DNA of 64,000 bases from Vibrio alfacsensis (lineage in GTDB: Bacteria > Pseudomonadota > Gammaproteobacteria > Enterobacterales > Vibrionaceae). Location: contig NZ_CP032094.1 in NCBI RefSeq assembly GCF_003544875.1, positions 1,488,001 to 1,552,000 of the forward strand. The letters run 5' to 3'. The notes under the pieces are model-generated. The model saw nothing but the letters and a program-made list of their open reading frames with translations, searched no databases and was not told the DNA's origin. Shown here one piece after another: positions 9,512 to 18,926 of this stretch. Positions within the stretch are counted from its first letter, which is position 1. Each line of letters starts with the position of its first letter. The position numbers were made by a program, and so were the translations under genes.

Positions 9512-11542
9512 TTAGAAGTCTGCTGTCATACCTACATAGTAAGTACGTGGCGCTTCAACATAACCAATGTTCTCAAGCTCTTTTGAAACACGTTCATCGG
9601 TCAAGTTCGTGATACCAGCACGAATACGTAGCGCATCGTTCACATGGTAAACCGTACCAAGATCCATCGTCGTGTAGGCATCTTGTGTCAGTTCAGAATC
9701 GATCTTACGGTCGCCACGATATCGAGCACTCGCAAATAGATTTAGATCTTGCGTCGCATACCAGTTGACTCGTGCAAACGCAGAGTGCTTGTAACGCTCG
9801 TTAAGCTCTTCACCGGTAGACTTATCTTCAGTATCTAAGAATGTATAGTTGCCCGACAGTTCCCATGCTTCAGCAAGTTGAACATTACCCGATAATTCCA
9901 CACCTTGAATCACGGCTTTAGACACGTTTTGGTATGATTTGTAAGGGTCTGAGATTTCACGATCAACGAGACTACCATCTTCGTTCACACAGCTCATCTT
10001 ACTGCTCGACCAAGTGCCCACTTTACAGCTGATGTCCGTCTGTTCAATCAAGTTTTCAATTTCGTTACGGAATACCGCACTTTCAACATTCCAGTTACGG
10101 CCACTGTATAGGGCAGATAACTCATAGTTAATACTGGTTTCCGCTTCTAGGTCAGCGTTACCAACAATATTACAGTTACCTTTACAGCTACTCAGCAAGA
10201 AATCTGGGTGGTTTTGAGTCATGGTTGGCGCTTTAAATGCCTTACCCACACCACCTTTCAGCACTAGTGCATCCGTTGTTTGATGAACTAGATATACACG
10301 CGGGCTGAACTCTTCGCCATAGCGCTCATGCTTATCTAAGCGACCACCAATGGTTGCCATTAGAGTATCCGTCATTTCCCATTGGTCTTGAACAAATATC
10401 GAACCTTGATATGCGTCAGCCTTACCACCCTTAATATTTTCTGGGTTAGTTAACTCACTTGTTTGGTAGTCAAAACCGAATGTGACGGTATGACTATCAC
10501 CAAGATAAGTGGTTGCAGACGCTTCAAAAATTTGAGTCACTTCTTCAATCGAATCTGCGCCGTCGTTTGCGGCTTCTTTGTTCTCTACGTTTTCACGTGA
10601 GTAACGAACTTGCGTATCACCCCAGGCCCACATGCCTGTATGAGAAAGTGCCTGACTGTTACGTTTTACACGCGATTCTGAATAAAGCACTGTCGTTGCA
10701 CTTTCTGCCGCAGTATCACGTTCATCATCGCTGTAACCTAAATCCAAGTCGATGAACTGATTGTCAGCAAGATGCCATGAAAGACTACCAAACAAAGCCA
10801 AACTATCGCGGCCCTCTAACGCCGTCACATCTGAGCGATCAAACTCCTTACCTTTTACACTCTTAATCCCTGAGTAAGGTTGCCACGCGTTTCGACTGGT
10901 TTGTGATGCCGAGAATCGAGCGAATAACGTATCTTCAATCAACGCACCAGAGGTCGTTAAACCAACCGTATACTCTTGACCACCGTTGCCATCGTTTGGC
11001 GTGGTGTTGTCTAAGCTCAGTTGCGAGCTCCAATCGTTGCTTGGTGACTTAGTGATGATGTTGATCGTGCCGCCCATACCATCTGAGCCGTAAAGTGCCG
11101 ACATAGGACCACGGATGATCTCTACGCGCTCAATCGAATCCATTGGGATTGCAGAAAGGTCGAAATCGTTACCGCGTACGATGGCGCTTGCCGAACTCAT
11201 ACGACGACCATTCACCATGATCAGCGTATATTTTGAATCCATACCACGGATCGAGATTTGTTGACGGCCCGCACGAGTGCTATCGAAATCCGACTCCACG
11301 CTGGTTGCGTTCGATACGATATCGGCCAACGTGATACCCGGGTCATTTTCAATATCTTCTGCTGTGATAACCGAAATCGAAGCTGGAGCGTCTTTCAACT
11401 CCATTTGAGTACGAGTCGCTGTTACAACAAGCTGCTCATCGGTTTCGATAAGTGCTGTATCAGCAAAGACAGAAAAAGAAGTACATAGCGCACCGATGAC
11501 CACTGCTAATGGTTTGCGTGCAAATGGCGTTGTCTTCGACAT
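9512..11542 (-). CDS. TonB-dependent siderophore receptor (catecholate type)
   Basis: 676-aa outer-membrane receptor. A signal peptide (cut after SVFA) is followed by a TonB box-like DEQLVVTATR, a plug domain (about 50-165, with IRGPMSALYGSDGMGGTINIIT) and a 22-strand barrel ending in ADF. The plug resembles CirA/IrgA/VctA catecholate receptors. A Fur-like box lies 29-47 bp upstream, and a LysR regulator plus a vct-like ABC importer are adjacent, supporting ferric catechol siderophore (enterobactin-like) uptake. The exact ligand cannot be told from sequence; V. cholerae IrgA and VctA are the nearest functional models. No siderophore biosynthesis genes are in the window. Confidence 0.88.
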   Translation of the reverse strand: MSKTTPFARKPLAVVIGALCTSFSVFADTALIETDEQLVVTATRTQMELKDAPASISVITAEDIENDPGITLADIVSNATSVESDFDSTRAGRQQISIRGMDSKYTLIMVNGRRMSSASAIVRGNDFDLSAIPMDSIERVEIIRGPMSALYGSDGMGGTINIITKSPSNDWSSQLSLDNTTPNDGNGGQEYTVGLTTSGALIEDTLFARFSASQTSRNAWQPYSGIKSVKGKEFDRSDVTALEGRDSLALFGSLSWHLADNQFIDLDLGYSDDERDTAAESATTVLYSESRVKRNSQALSHTGMWAWGDTQVRYSRENVENKEAANDGADSIEEVTQIFEASATTYLGDSHTVTFGFDYQTSELTNPENIKGGKADAYQGSIFVQDQWEMTDTLMATIGGRLDKHERYGEEFSPRVYLVHQTTDALVLKGGVGKAFKAPTMTQNHPDFLLSSCKGNCNIVGNADLEAETSINYELSALYSGRNWNVESAVFRNEIENLIEQTDISCKVGTWSSSKMSCVNEDGSLVDREISDPYKSYQNVSKAVIQGVELSGNVQLAEAWELSGNYTFLDTEDKSTGEELNERYKHSAFARVNWYATQDLNLFASARYRGDRKIDSELTQDAYTTMDLGTVYHVNDALRIRAGITNLTDERVSKELENIGYVEAPRTYYVGMTADF

Positions 11543-11570
11543 GGTGATCCTACAAAGCTTTAATGTGATT

Positions 11571-11589
11571 TATAATGATAATGGTTCGC
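11571..11589 (-). promoter_or_regulatory. Fur-like box upstream of the TonB receptor
   Basis: TATAATGATAATGGTTCGC matches the 19-bp Fur consensus at about 14 positions, including an unbroken ATAATGATAAT. It lies 29-47 bp upstream of the receptor start codon, so iron repression is inferred. Confidence 0.65.
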
Positions 11590-11679
11590 ATTAAATATTC
11601 TTTATTTAGTAAAGACAAGCAACCAAACATTCACTCACGTTATTACCAGTATACGCAAAGTGAATACTTGATTTATTGA

Positions 11680-12618
11680 TCATTCAGGTTCAACTGAACC
11701 ATAAATTTCTTTAAAAAGTGACTTAACCCAGTTGCACATTGGATCGTTGTGATAACGTTTATGCCAATATAAATACACCGCCTCCTCATTCATACGAATT
11801 GCTTTAGGCACGGTTTTCGTGATCAGTTTGCGTCCCTGACACGCATCCTCAGCGAACGGTGTAGGTAAATGGAAAATAACATCCGTTTGTTCAGCAATCG
11901 CCGGCGCTGCATTGAAGTTTGAAAGTTGAACAGGGATCGACAATTGACGTTTTTTATCCACGACACCAAGCTCAACAAAACGATGATAAATCGACAGCGT
12001 TTTTCCGCCTTGTAATGAGATTTGACCAAAGTTGCAATCCAGCAGCATTTCCACCGTTAGCTCATCCACATGCGCAAGTGGGTGTGCCTCACTCATCAAA
12101 AATCGATAGTCGCGATTGGCAATTTTCATGCGGTACAAATTTTGTTCAGAGCTAGGTGGCTCGGCCGTTGAGAGCACAAAATGCACATCCCCTGCTATTA
12201 GCCCATCAAAATGCCTTTTAGGAACGGAATCAATGTCGACGATCATGCTTGGCGCTTCTTCACGTATCCGCGACACAATGCTTGGCAGTAGAAAGATCAC
12301 TTGAGGAACCAAGCCGTAAAAGCGAATGGTCCCGTTGCTCTTCTCAGGCACAAAAGATTGTCCGTACATTAACTTTTCAAGCCCAGTAAGAACCGTGTTT
12401 AAATCTTGTTTGATCACCTCTGCTTTCGGGGTCAATTCATACCCATGAGCCGTTCTCACTAACAGCTCATCGTTGAATAAGTTTCTCAGCTTCTGCAAAG
12501 AACGGCTGACGGACGGCTGACTCATATCGAGAGACACCGCAGTATTGGAAACGTGTTTTTCTTCCAATAGATGTTTAAGGATAAACAACAAGTTCAAATC
12601 GACTTGAGCTAAATTCAT
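11680..12618 (-). CDS. LysR-family regulator of the siderophore uptake locus
   Basis: 312-aa LysR regulator: N-terminal winged HTH (about 5-65, SNTAVSLDMSQPSVSRSLQKLRNLF) and a C-terminal substrate-binding fold. I use the ATG at 12618 (MNLAQVDLNLL), the normal LysR start; an upstream in-frame start at 12717 would read through the promoter region. It lies between the receptor gene (same strand, downstream) and the divergent ABC importer, like IrgB next to irgA in V. cholerae. It probably regulates one or both; the shared upstream region holds a perfect 11-bp palindrome and a Fur-like sequence. The effector is unknown. Confidence 0.82.
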   Translation of the reverse strand: MNLAQVDLNLLFILKHLLEEKHVSNTAVSLDMSQPSVSRSLQKLRNLFNDELLVRTAHGYELTPKAEVIKQDLNTVLTGLEKLMYGQSFVPEKSNGTIRFYGLVPQVIFLLPSIVSRIREEAPSMIVDIDSVPKRHFDGLIAGDVHFVLSTAEPPSSEQNLYRMKIANRDYRFLMSEAHPLAHVDELTVEMLLDCNFGQISLQGGKTLSIYHRFVELGVVDKKRQLSIPVQLSNFNAAPAIAEQTDVIFHLPTPFAEDACQGRKLITKTVPKAIRMNEEAVYLYWHKRYHNDPMCNWVKSLFKEIYGSVEPE

Positions 12619-12687
12619 TTTTTGAATACTCACTATTCTGCAAATTCTGTTGCTGCATATAGAGTATCTGGTAATGTGCCTGCAATC

Positions 12688-12722
12688 AATAATCATTCTT
12701 ATTTTGATTTCAATCAAAATAA
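12688..12722. promoter_or_regulatory. Fur-like box and palindrome in the LysR/vctP divergent promoter
   Basis: AATAATCATT (12688-12697) matches half of the Fur consensus. It is followed at once by a perfect inverted repeat with 11-bp arms (12699-12709 TTATTTTGATT and 12712-12722) around a 2-bp centre. The palindrome is a candidate operator for the LysR protein or an extended Fur site. It lies 70-165 bp from the two divergent start codons. Confidence 0.6.
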
Positions 12723-12852
12723 GTTAGACTGCAACACACTATTCTCGCGCTCTATCATTTTTGAAGACAATTTCGCGAGTTAAGAATACGCAGCTATCGA
12801 GACGATTCTCTCGAATGGGTAATACTTCCCGAAAGACCTTTTGGAATTTTCT

Positions 12853-13773
12853 ATGTTTGGTAAAACTTTTCTTCGTGCAGCAACAGGAACCTTGCTGCTG
12901 ACTCTCGCTCCGATGGGAGCCATGGCTAAAACCTACCAACACAGCCTAGGCACAGTAGACATCGACGGCGTACCACAGCGTGTTGTTGTACTTGGTTACG
13001 GCAGCTTAGATTATGTGGATGCATTAGGCATTACACCAGTTGGTATGCCTAAATCACTGCTTCCAAAGTCACTAGAAAAATTCAACGTCGACTCCTTTGT
13101 AAATACGGGCAGCGTGAAAGAAGTGAATTTCGAAACGCTATTCACATTAAAGCCGGATTTGATCATCGCTGAAGGCCGCATGGCAGACATCTATAAAGAT
13201 CTCAGTGACATCGCGCCGACATACATGTTCCGTATCGACACCACAGATTACTGGAAAACCACACAAGAACACTGGCGTACTCTAGGCGATATCTTTGATA
13301 AAGAAGAACAAGCAGAGCAGCTAATTGAAAATGTTCAAGACCAAATTGATCACCTGCATGCCAAGGTGGAAGCGCAGCCACCACGCGCACTGACCGTATC
13401 AAACAGCGGCAATAGCCTAGCGATGTTTGGCACTAATAGCCGCTTTTCATTCATCTACGAAGAAGCGGGCTTTAAGACTTCTACATCAGAGAACGTAAAA
13501 TCTGTCGCACGGACTCATGGCAATTTAATCTCTTTCGAATACATTGCTGATGCACAACCAGAAGTCCTGCTGATCCTAGACCGCGAACAGGCAATTGGCC
13601 AAAGCAACGGCAAAGCAAAAGCGTTATTCGATAATGACCTTGTGAATTCGACGCCGGCAGCGAAAAACAACCGCATGTTGTTTATAGACCCGGCAGCTTG
13701 GTACTTGACCTCTGGTGGTTACCAGTCGACACAAACCATGATTAAAGAGCTGAACCAAGTCATTGCAAACTAA
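12853..13773 (+). CDS. vctP: Ferric siderophore periplasmic binding protein (VctP-like)
   Basis: 306-aa class III (TroA-fold) binding protein that carries the ferric siderophore to the ABC permease. The signal peptide ends GAMA, and the mature protein starts KTYQHSLGTVDIDGVPQRVVVLGYGSLDYVDALG, typical of the FatB/CeuE/YclQ/VctP group. I prefer the ATG at 12853, with GGA 7 nt upstream, over the TTG at 12841. It is first in an operon with two permeases and an ATPase. A hairpin after the gene probably keeps its mRNA level above theirs. The match to the V. cholerae Vct system is from family resemblance, so the symbol is tentative. Confidence 0.82.
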   Translation: MFGKTFLRAATGTLLLTLAPMGAMAKTYQHSLGTVDIDGVPQRVVVLGYGSLDYVDALGITPVGMPKSLLPKSLEKFNVDSFVNTGSVKEVNFETLFTLKPDLIIAEGRMADIYKDLSDIAPTYMFRIDTTDYWKTTQEHWRTLGDIFDKEEQAEQLIENVQDQIDHLHAKVEAQPPRALTVSNSGNSLAMFGTNSRFSFIYEEAGFKTSTSENVKSVARTHGNLISFEYIADAQPEVLLILDREQAIGQSNGKAKALFDNDLVNSTPAAKNNRMLFIDPAAWYLTSGGYQSTQTMIKELNQVIAN

Positions 13774-13801
13774 TAGGCACGGTTCAATCTCATACTGAAA
13801 G

Positions 13802-13846
13802 ATGACCTTTCCCGCTTCACGGCGCGAAAGGTCATTGTTGTTTTTA
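13802..13846 (+). terminator. Intercistronic hairpin between vctP and vctD
   Basis: Arms ATGACCTTT (13802-13810) and AAAGGTCAT (13827-13835) with further pairing of CCCGC and GCGCG inside, followed by TGTTGTTTTTAT. It is a probable leaky terminator that favours the binding protein over the membrane components. Confidence 0.65.
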
Positions 13847-13864
13847 TCTAGCTGTAACCACACC

Positions 13865-14821
13865 ATGAAATTACATCATATCTTGGCTTTTTTATTGCTC
13901 GTCATCCTCGCTAGCGCCTCTTTGCTGGTAGGGGTCGCGAACGTCTCCCTCTCACAGATTTTGGCTGGTGATAGCCACAGTTTGAACATCCTATTAGTCA
14001 GCCGCTTGCCGCGTTTACTTGCCATTATTTTAGCCGGTGCAGGGCTGAGTATTGCTGGTCTGATCATGCAGCAGATTGTACAAAACCGTTTCGCCGCACC
14101 CTCCACTACCGGTACGGTCGATTGGGCGATGTTTGGCTATATCATGGCGCTGATTTTGTTTTCTGACATGAGCAGTTGGGTACACTTACTGACTATCTTC
14201 GGCTTCTCTGTTTTGGGCACCGTCATCTTCGTTCGCTTTCTACAACGCTTAAAGTTTAAGAACACGGTACTCGTCCCGCTGATAGGCATTATGTACGGCA
14301 ACGTGGTGTCTTCCATGACAACATTTGTCGCCTACAAATACGATCTCGTACAAACTCTTGGCTCTTGGACGGTTGCGAACTTTGCGTCTGTTTTGCGTGG
14401 TAACTACGAGTTCTTGTACCTCGCTCTACCAGTTTCCGTACTGGCTTACGCTTACGCTAACCGCTTTAGTGCTGCAAGTGTGGGTGAGAGCTTCGCGAAA
14501 AACATCGGTCTGAACTACCAACGTATCGTTTTGATTGGCGTCATTCTTGTGGCCGTGCTGTCGTCATCGGTGGTGATGATCGTCGGTATGATCCCATTCC
14601 TAGGTCTGATTGTACCTAACCTCGTCTCTCTCTTTATCGGAGATAACATGCGACGCAACCTACCTTGGACAGCGTACGCCGGTGTTATTTTGGTGCTCGC
14701 TTGTGACATCTTAGGTCGTCTTATCATCTTCCCTTACGAGATTCCAATTTCGATGATCATCAGCATCTTGGGTGGTTCAATCTTCATTTACCTAGTTCTG
14801 AGAGACAAATCGAATGCGTGA
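13865..14821 (+). CDS. vctD: FecCD-family siderophore ABC permease (VctD-like)
   Basis: 318-aa inner-membrane permease with many hydrophobic helices and the FecCD signature (RLPRLLAIILAGAGLSIAGLIMQQIVQNRFAAPSTTG) near the N-terminus. It forms the heterodimeric channel with the next gene product. The ATG at 13865 is the natural start (MKLHHILAFLL); a longer reading from 13802 would run through the terminator-like hairpin. Its stop overlaps the next start (14814), so the two permeases are translationally coupled. Closest known types are YclN/FatD/VctD. Confidence 0.85.
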   Translation: MKLHHILAFLLLVILASASLLVGVANVSLSQILAGDSHSLNILLVSRLPRLLAIILAGAGLSIAGLIMQQIVQNRFAAPSTTGTVDWAMFGYIMALILFSDMSSWVHLLTIFGFSVLGTVIFVRFLQRLKFKNTVLVPLIGIMYGNVVSSMTTFVAYKYDLVQTLGSWTVANFASVLRGNYEFLYLALPVSVLAYAYANRFSAASVGESFAKNIGLNYQRIVLIGVILVAVLSSSVVMIVGMIPFLGLIVPNLVSLFIGDNMRRNLPWTAYAGVILVLACDILGRLIIFPYEIPISMIISILGGSIFIYLVLRDKSNA

Positions 14822-15764
14822 TTCTATGAAAGTTATTCTGCTCGCAATCGCAGCAGTTTTAATTTGTGCCGTGTTTATTGGCAAGGGCTTAACACCAGAT
14901 AATTACCAGTTCTTCTTGTCGCGACGCATTCCGAAAGTACTGGCGATTGTGTTGGCAGCCATGGCGATAGCTTCGTCATCGTTGATTTTCCAAACCATCA
15001 CCAACAACCGAATTTTAACTCCATCGATTCTGGGTTTTGATTCGATGTACGTAATGATTCAAGTGCTGCTTGTCGTAACATTTGGTGGCTTAAGTGCACT
15101 TGTCATCAATAGCAAACTCAATTTTGCGCTGTCGACAGGCATCATGATTGTGTGTGCGATGACGCTGTTCAGCTTCTACTTCCGAGGCCGTCAGCGTAAC
15201 ATTTTCACCCTGTTATTGATTGGTATCGTACTGAGCAGTTTGTTCAACAGTGTGACCGGTTTTTTCACCATGATCACTGACCCAGATGAGTTCACTTTCA
15301 TCCAAAGCTCAATGTTTGCGAGCTTCAATAACATCAACAGTGAATTGGTGTACTGGTGCGTGGTGCCAATGCTGTTGTGTGGTGCATACCTCATGCGCAT
15401 CGCTCACAAATTAGACGTCATGTGGCTTGGTGTCGATAACGCAAAAAGCCTCGGTGTCGATACGCATAAGCTGACCATGCAAGTCATGTTTATCATCACT
15501 TTGATGGTGTCTATCTCGACCGCTTTGATTGGCCCAATCTTATTTTTTGGTTTGATCGTTGTCGCACTGACTCGTCAAATTTTCACTGGCTTCCAGCACC
15601 GCTTATTGATCGTTGCAAGCTCTGTGTTATCGGTTGTACTGCTATCAGGCGGTCAATGGGTGGTAGAAAACCTGTTCGATTTCGACACCACCATCAGCGT
15701 TATCATTAACTTTATCGGCGGCGGCTACTTCTTGCTTCTGCTTATGAAAAACAAATTCGATTAA
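14814..15764 (+). CDS. vctG: FecCD-family siderophore ABC permease (VctG-like)
   Basis: 316-aa second permease of the ferric siderophore importer, with the FecCD motif (RRIPKVLAIVLAAMAIASSSLIFQTITNNRILTPSILG). The ATG at 14814 overlaps the vctD stop by 8 bp; a second ATG at 14826 is also possible. The ATPase gene starts 12 bp after its stop. The order binding protein - permease - permease - ATPase matches vctPDGC. It is divergent from the LysR gene and probably iron-repressed through the upstream Fur-like box. Confidence 0.85.
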   Translation: MRDSMKVILLAIAAVLICAVFIGKGLTPDNYQFFLSRRIPKVLAIVLAAMAIASSSLIFQTITNNRILTPSILGFDSMYVMIQVLLVVTFGGLSALVINSKLNFALSTGIMIVCAMTLFSFYFRGRQRNIFTLLLIGIVLSSLFNSVTGFFTMITDPDEFTFIQSSMFASFNNINSELVYWCVVPMLLCGAYLMRIAHKLDVMWLGVDNAKSLGVDTHKLTMQVMFIITLMVSISTALIGPILFFGLIVVALTRQIFTGFQHRLLIVASSVLSVVLLSGGQWVVENLFDFDTTISVIINFIGGGYFLLLLMKNKFD

Positions 15765-15775
15765 GGGTTTATCAC

Positions 15776-16537
15776 ATGATCCGTATTCAAGGTCTTAGCA
15801 AAAAATACAACGAAAAATACGTGGTAAAAAACGCGGATGCCCTTTTCCCACTTGGTAAAGTAACCAGCATTATCGGTCCTAACGGCGCAGGTAAAAGTAC
15901 CCTACTATCTATGGCAAGCCGACTCACAGAAAGTGATGCTGGTACCGTGGTGATTGGTGACAAGCCTCTTGACCAATGGAACACCGAAGATTTGGCAAAA
16001 CGCCTCTCGGTGCTGCGTCAATCGAACAACATCAATATGCGTTTTACTGTGCGTGACTTAGTGGCATTTGGTCGCTTCCCATACTCACAAGGTCGTCTGA
16101 CAGAAGATGACCATCGCATCATTGAAGAATCAATGCAGCATCTAGAGATCGACCATTTGAAAGATCGCTTTATCGACCAACTGTCTGGCGGCCAGCGTCA
16201 AATGGCGTTTATTGCAATGGTAGTGGCACAAGATACTGACTACATATTCTTAGATGAGCCACTGAACAACCTCGACATCAAACACTCAGTCGACATCATG
16301 AGCACGCTGCGCAAACTCGCCGAGATGAAGAACAAAGCCATCGTGATTGTGATTCATGACATCAACTTCGCTTCTTGTTATTCCGACCACATCGTTGCAA
16401 TGAAGCTCGGTGAAGTCATCAAAGCAGGCACTGTTGAAGAAGTGATTGATGCCGACGTACTGAGCGACATCTACGAGATCCCATTTGTTGTGCAAGAAAT
16501 TAATGGCAACCGTATTTCGTTGTACTATCGACGTTAA
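15776..16537 (+). CDS. vctC: Siderophore ABC transporter ATP-binding protein (VctC-like)
   Basis: 253-aa ABC ATPase that powers ferric siderophore import. Visible motifs: Walker A GPNGAGKST (about 34-42), Q-loop region LRQSNN, signature LSGGQRQ (about 138-144), Walker B YIFLDEP (about 160-166) and the switch His in VIVIHD. It closely resembles the YclP/VctC branch, including FGRFPYSQGRLT and LDEPLNNLD. It is the last gene of the operon and is followed by a terminator at 16559-16580. Confidence 0.9.
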   Translation: MIRIQGLSKKYNEKYVVKNADALFPLGKVTSIIGPNGAGKSTLLSMASRLTESDAGTVVIGDKPLDQWNTEDLAKRLSVLRQSNNINMRFTVRDLVAFGRFPYSQGRLTEDDHRIIEESMQHLEIDHLKDRFIDQLSGGQRQMAFIAMVVAQDTDYIFLDEPLNNLDIKHSVDIMSTLRKLAEMKNKAIVIVIHDINFASCYSDHIVAMKLGEVIKAGTVEEVIDADVLSDIYEIPFVVQEINGNRISLYYRR

Positions 16538-16558
16538 CACACCACGTTATTGCGAATT

Positions 16559-16580
16559 GGCGACCTTGTGTCGCCTTTTT
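16559..16580 (+). terminator. Terminator of the vct-like operon
   Basis: GGCGAC / GTCGCC stem with a 5-nt loop followed by TTTTTAT. It ends the iron uptake operon before the TetR gene. Confidence 0.85.
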
Positions 16581-16632
16581 ATTTCTCTATTTCACAATCT
16601 AAGGCAACAGATCAATACTCTAATTCTTTTAT

Positions 16633-16677
16633 AATGATACTGTACAGGACAGTCTTATTTGGTTGGACAGTATCATT
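16633..16677. promoter_or_regulatory. Palindromic operator upstream of tetR
   Basis: Perfect 11-bp inverted repeat: AATGATACTGT (16633-16643) and ACAGTATCATT (16667-16677). The left arm runs into CTGTACAGGACAG, so the motif ACTGTAC appears here and again upstream of the efflux genes (19969-19992). It lies 16-60 bp upstream of the TetR start codon, where it would allow autorepression. Confidence 0.7.
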
Positions 16678-16692
16678 TAGTTGGATAGAGTT

Positions 16693-17295
16693 ATGCGTGC
16701 ATCGACAGAAAAGAAAAGAACTCGGATCATTGAGGTAGCGACCGAACTGTTCATTGAACAGGGGTATAAGGACACGTCCCTCGATCAAATCGTGGCGATT
16801 TGTGGGGGGTCAAAGCAAACCTTATATCGCTATTTTTCTAACAAAGAGGGGCTTTTTATTGCCGTACTCGCACATAACACCAAGACCAGCTTGGAGTCGG
16901 TTTTTCAACTTGCCGATAAACAAAATGAGCCATTAAAAGAAACCTTAGAAGACTTCGCTAAAAAGTATCTACGCGGCATTTGTTCCAATCCGCTCTTATC
17001 GCTTTATCGCATCGTATCCGCTGACTTTAACAAACACGATTTGATACCTAATCAGTTTTGGCAAACCGGACCGCAGCGTATTCACCAATACTTAATAGAG
17101 TTTCTAAAAACCGACACGATCAGCCAGCAACTTATCATCGACGATGCCGATTTAGCGTGTGATCAGCTACTTGCGTTAATCAAAATGGATTACCAGAACA
17201 TGGCGTTAATGGGCTTTGAATTCTTAAGTGACGAGAAACTAGAAGCGCACACCACAAAAGCGGTAGCGGCATTCCTTAAGATTTACACACGATAA
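16693..17295 (+). CDS. TetR-family repressor of the adjacent efflux genes
   Basis: 200-aa TetR/AcrR regulator. The N-terminal HTH (about 8-55) contains ATELFIEQGYKDTSLDQIVAICGGSKQTLYRYFSNKEGLF, the family signature; the C-terminal ligand domain is not distinctive. The ATG at 16693 is chosen over the TTG at 16681. It is convergent with an EmrAB-like efflux pair, and the same ACTGTAC half-site occurs upstream of both units, so it probably represses both and is released by a pump substrate. The ligand is unknown. Confidence 0.88.
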   Translation: MRASTEKKRTRIIEVATELFIEQGYKDTSLDQIVAICGGSKQTLYRYFSNKEGLFIAVLAHNTKTSLESVFQLADKQNEPLKETLEDFAKKYLRGICSNPLLSLYRIVSADFNKHDLIPNQFWQTGPQRIHQYLIEFLKTDTISQQLIIDDADLACDQLLALIKMDYQNMALMGFEFLSDEKLEAHTTKAVAAFLKIYTR

Positions 17296-17332
17296 ACGCA
17301 TCACATACTGAATCAATATATACACAGAAACA

Positions 17333-17362
17333 AGAAAGGAGCACATCGGCTCCCTTCTCTAT
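17333..17362 (-). terminator. Terminator of the efflux operon
   Basis: A stem formed by GAAAGGAGC and GCTCCCTTC between the convergent TetR and MFS genes. A-rich and T-rich flanks allow use in both directions. Confidence 0.6.
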
Positions 17363-17379
17363 TTTACTGTTTGGTTATA

Positions 17380-18921
17380 TTACTGAGCCTTAGTGGCTTC
17401 TTGCTTTGCTGCCAGTTTCTTACCAATCAATAGGATTGGCGCGAGTGCAAAGATAGAGACAATAAACATCAGTAGCGAATTGCTCAGTGCTAATGTCGTC
17501 GCCTGTTCTTTCACGACCGCACTAATTTGACTCATGCCTAGACCTGGATTCGGCAAACGCCCGTGAGTGAGAATGGCGTTACTCAATGCCTGTTCGTAAG
17601 CCGCAAACACATGGTTAGAACCATCCAGTGTACGACCAATTTCACCCGATGCTTGCGCGCTGTGGTTTTGGATCACACGAGAGAAAAATGCACCTCCAAT
17701 AACCCCGCCCATAGTCCGGAACAGATAGAAATTCGCAATGCCCTCCAAACGCTGTCCCACTTGAAAATACATCAACACGGCAATCGTCACCGACACATTC
17801 AACAAGCCAACACCAAAACCGCGCAGTAGCATTGGGATGGGTAGTGACTCAGTACCAACAAAGCTCGGCAGTTGGCTAAACTCGTGGACCGATAGCAGAA
17901 TCATCAGCACGCCAAAAGGCACCACGGCATCCGCTAGCGGACGGCGGAAGTAATACACCAACACACTCACCAGCATACCGACCAACATGGCGTAAAACGA
18001 TGGCAACTGCGCGTAACCTGCATTAAGGCTATTGTAGTGCATTGCCATTTTTAAGAAGTTAGCAAACAACACCGTACTGGCCATCACGGCAAAACCCGCA
18101 AGAAAGGCGTTGTACATAAACACGTTGGTCTTTAACTTACCGTGTAATTGCATCGACGCGGTATTCAAATGGCGTGTTTTCACCAACTGATACACCGCTA
18201 ACAAAACAAGTGCCGCCGCAACCGAAGAAACCTGTACGAACCAGTTTGAATCCAACCAGTTGTAATAACTGCCGCGCATCAAGAGGAACACCACCAAACT
18301 CATTGTTAAGGCGAGCACGAGGTACACCGAACCTGCCGATTTTTCCTTCGCTTCAATCTTAACCGCTTGAGGTTTATATAAACTGACCATCACCAAGGCA
18401 GAGAAATACAACCAAGCTGACGCTGCACAGAGCAATGTCCAATCAAACACCTCGACGATCTCTGCCACCAGCCAAGGGTAAGCACCCATTGGTAGCAGCG
18501 TCGAAAAAATGAGTGTTAGCGCAATAATGGCTGGCAACCATCGTTGTTCAAATGTGTTGAGTAGATAGATATTCACCACGACTAATAACATGCTCATGAA
18601 AAAACCACTCACAAGCCAAGTTAACGTGAACACTAGCGCATGCTGACCTGTCCAATACAGCGTAAGGTTCGTCCCCAACCCCACTAACAAAGCGGCATGC
18701 AATAGCAATGAGGTGCCAAGTTTACGCACCAAGAGTGGGGCAAACATAAACCCCAAGACTTGAGTGATCATAAAACCGATTTTAACTAATTCGACTTCAT
18801 CCCCGGACAAGCCAGATGTTGCTGCCATCTCATGGGACAACTCGGTAAACATCACCGAATTAATTCCAAAAGCGGCAATGGCGAACAAAGCAATAATCAG
18901 CAATGGAGAACGATTATTCAT
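17380..18921 (-). CDS. EmrB-like MFS efflux transporter (DHA2 type)
   Basis: 513-aa inner-membrane protein with about 14 predicted helices, the size of DHA2 (EmrB-type) drug/proton antiporters. It starts 5 bp after the stop of the membrane fusion protein gene, so the two form one operon and probably one tripartite pump with an outer-membrane channel encoded elsewhere. The classic motif A is weak, which places it in the more divergent part of the family. It is controlled, by inference, by the convergent TetR protein. The substrate is unknown; organic acids or drugs are likely. Confidence 0.85.
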   Translation of the reverse strand: MNNRSPLLIIALFAIAAFGINSVMFTELSHEMAATSGLSGDEVELVKIGFMITQVLGFMFAPLLVRKLGTSLLLHAALLVGLGTNLTLYWTGQHALVFTLTWLVSGFFMSMLLVVVNIYLLNTFEQRWLPAIIALTLIFSTLLPMGAYPWLVAEIVEVFDWTLLCAASAWLYFSALVMVSLYKPQAVKIEAKEKSAGSVYLVLALTMSLVVFLLMRGSYYNWLDSNWFVQVSSVAAALVLLAVYQLVKTRHLNTASMQLHGKLKTNVFMYNAFLAGFAVMASTVLFANFLKMAMHYNSLNAGYAQLPSFYAMLVGMLVSVLVYYFRRPLADAVVPFGVLMILLSVHEFSQLPSFVGTESLPIPMLLRGFGVGLLNVSVTIAVLMYFQVGQRLEGIANFYLFRTMGGVIGGAFFSRVIQNHSAQASGEIGRTLDGSNHVFAAYEQALSNAILTHGRLPNPGLGMSQISAVVKEQATTLALSNSLLMFIVSIFALAPILLIGKKLAAKQEATKAQ

Positions 18922-18926
18922 GAGAA

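Noticed and set aside
11680-12717. Longer LysR start at 12717
   Set aside because: The extra 33 residues are unlike any LysR N-terminus and would translate the promoter and palindrome; ATG 12618 gives the standard MNLAQVDLNLL start.
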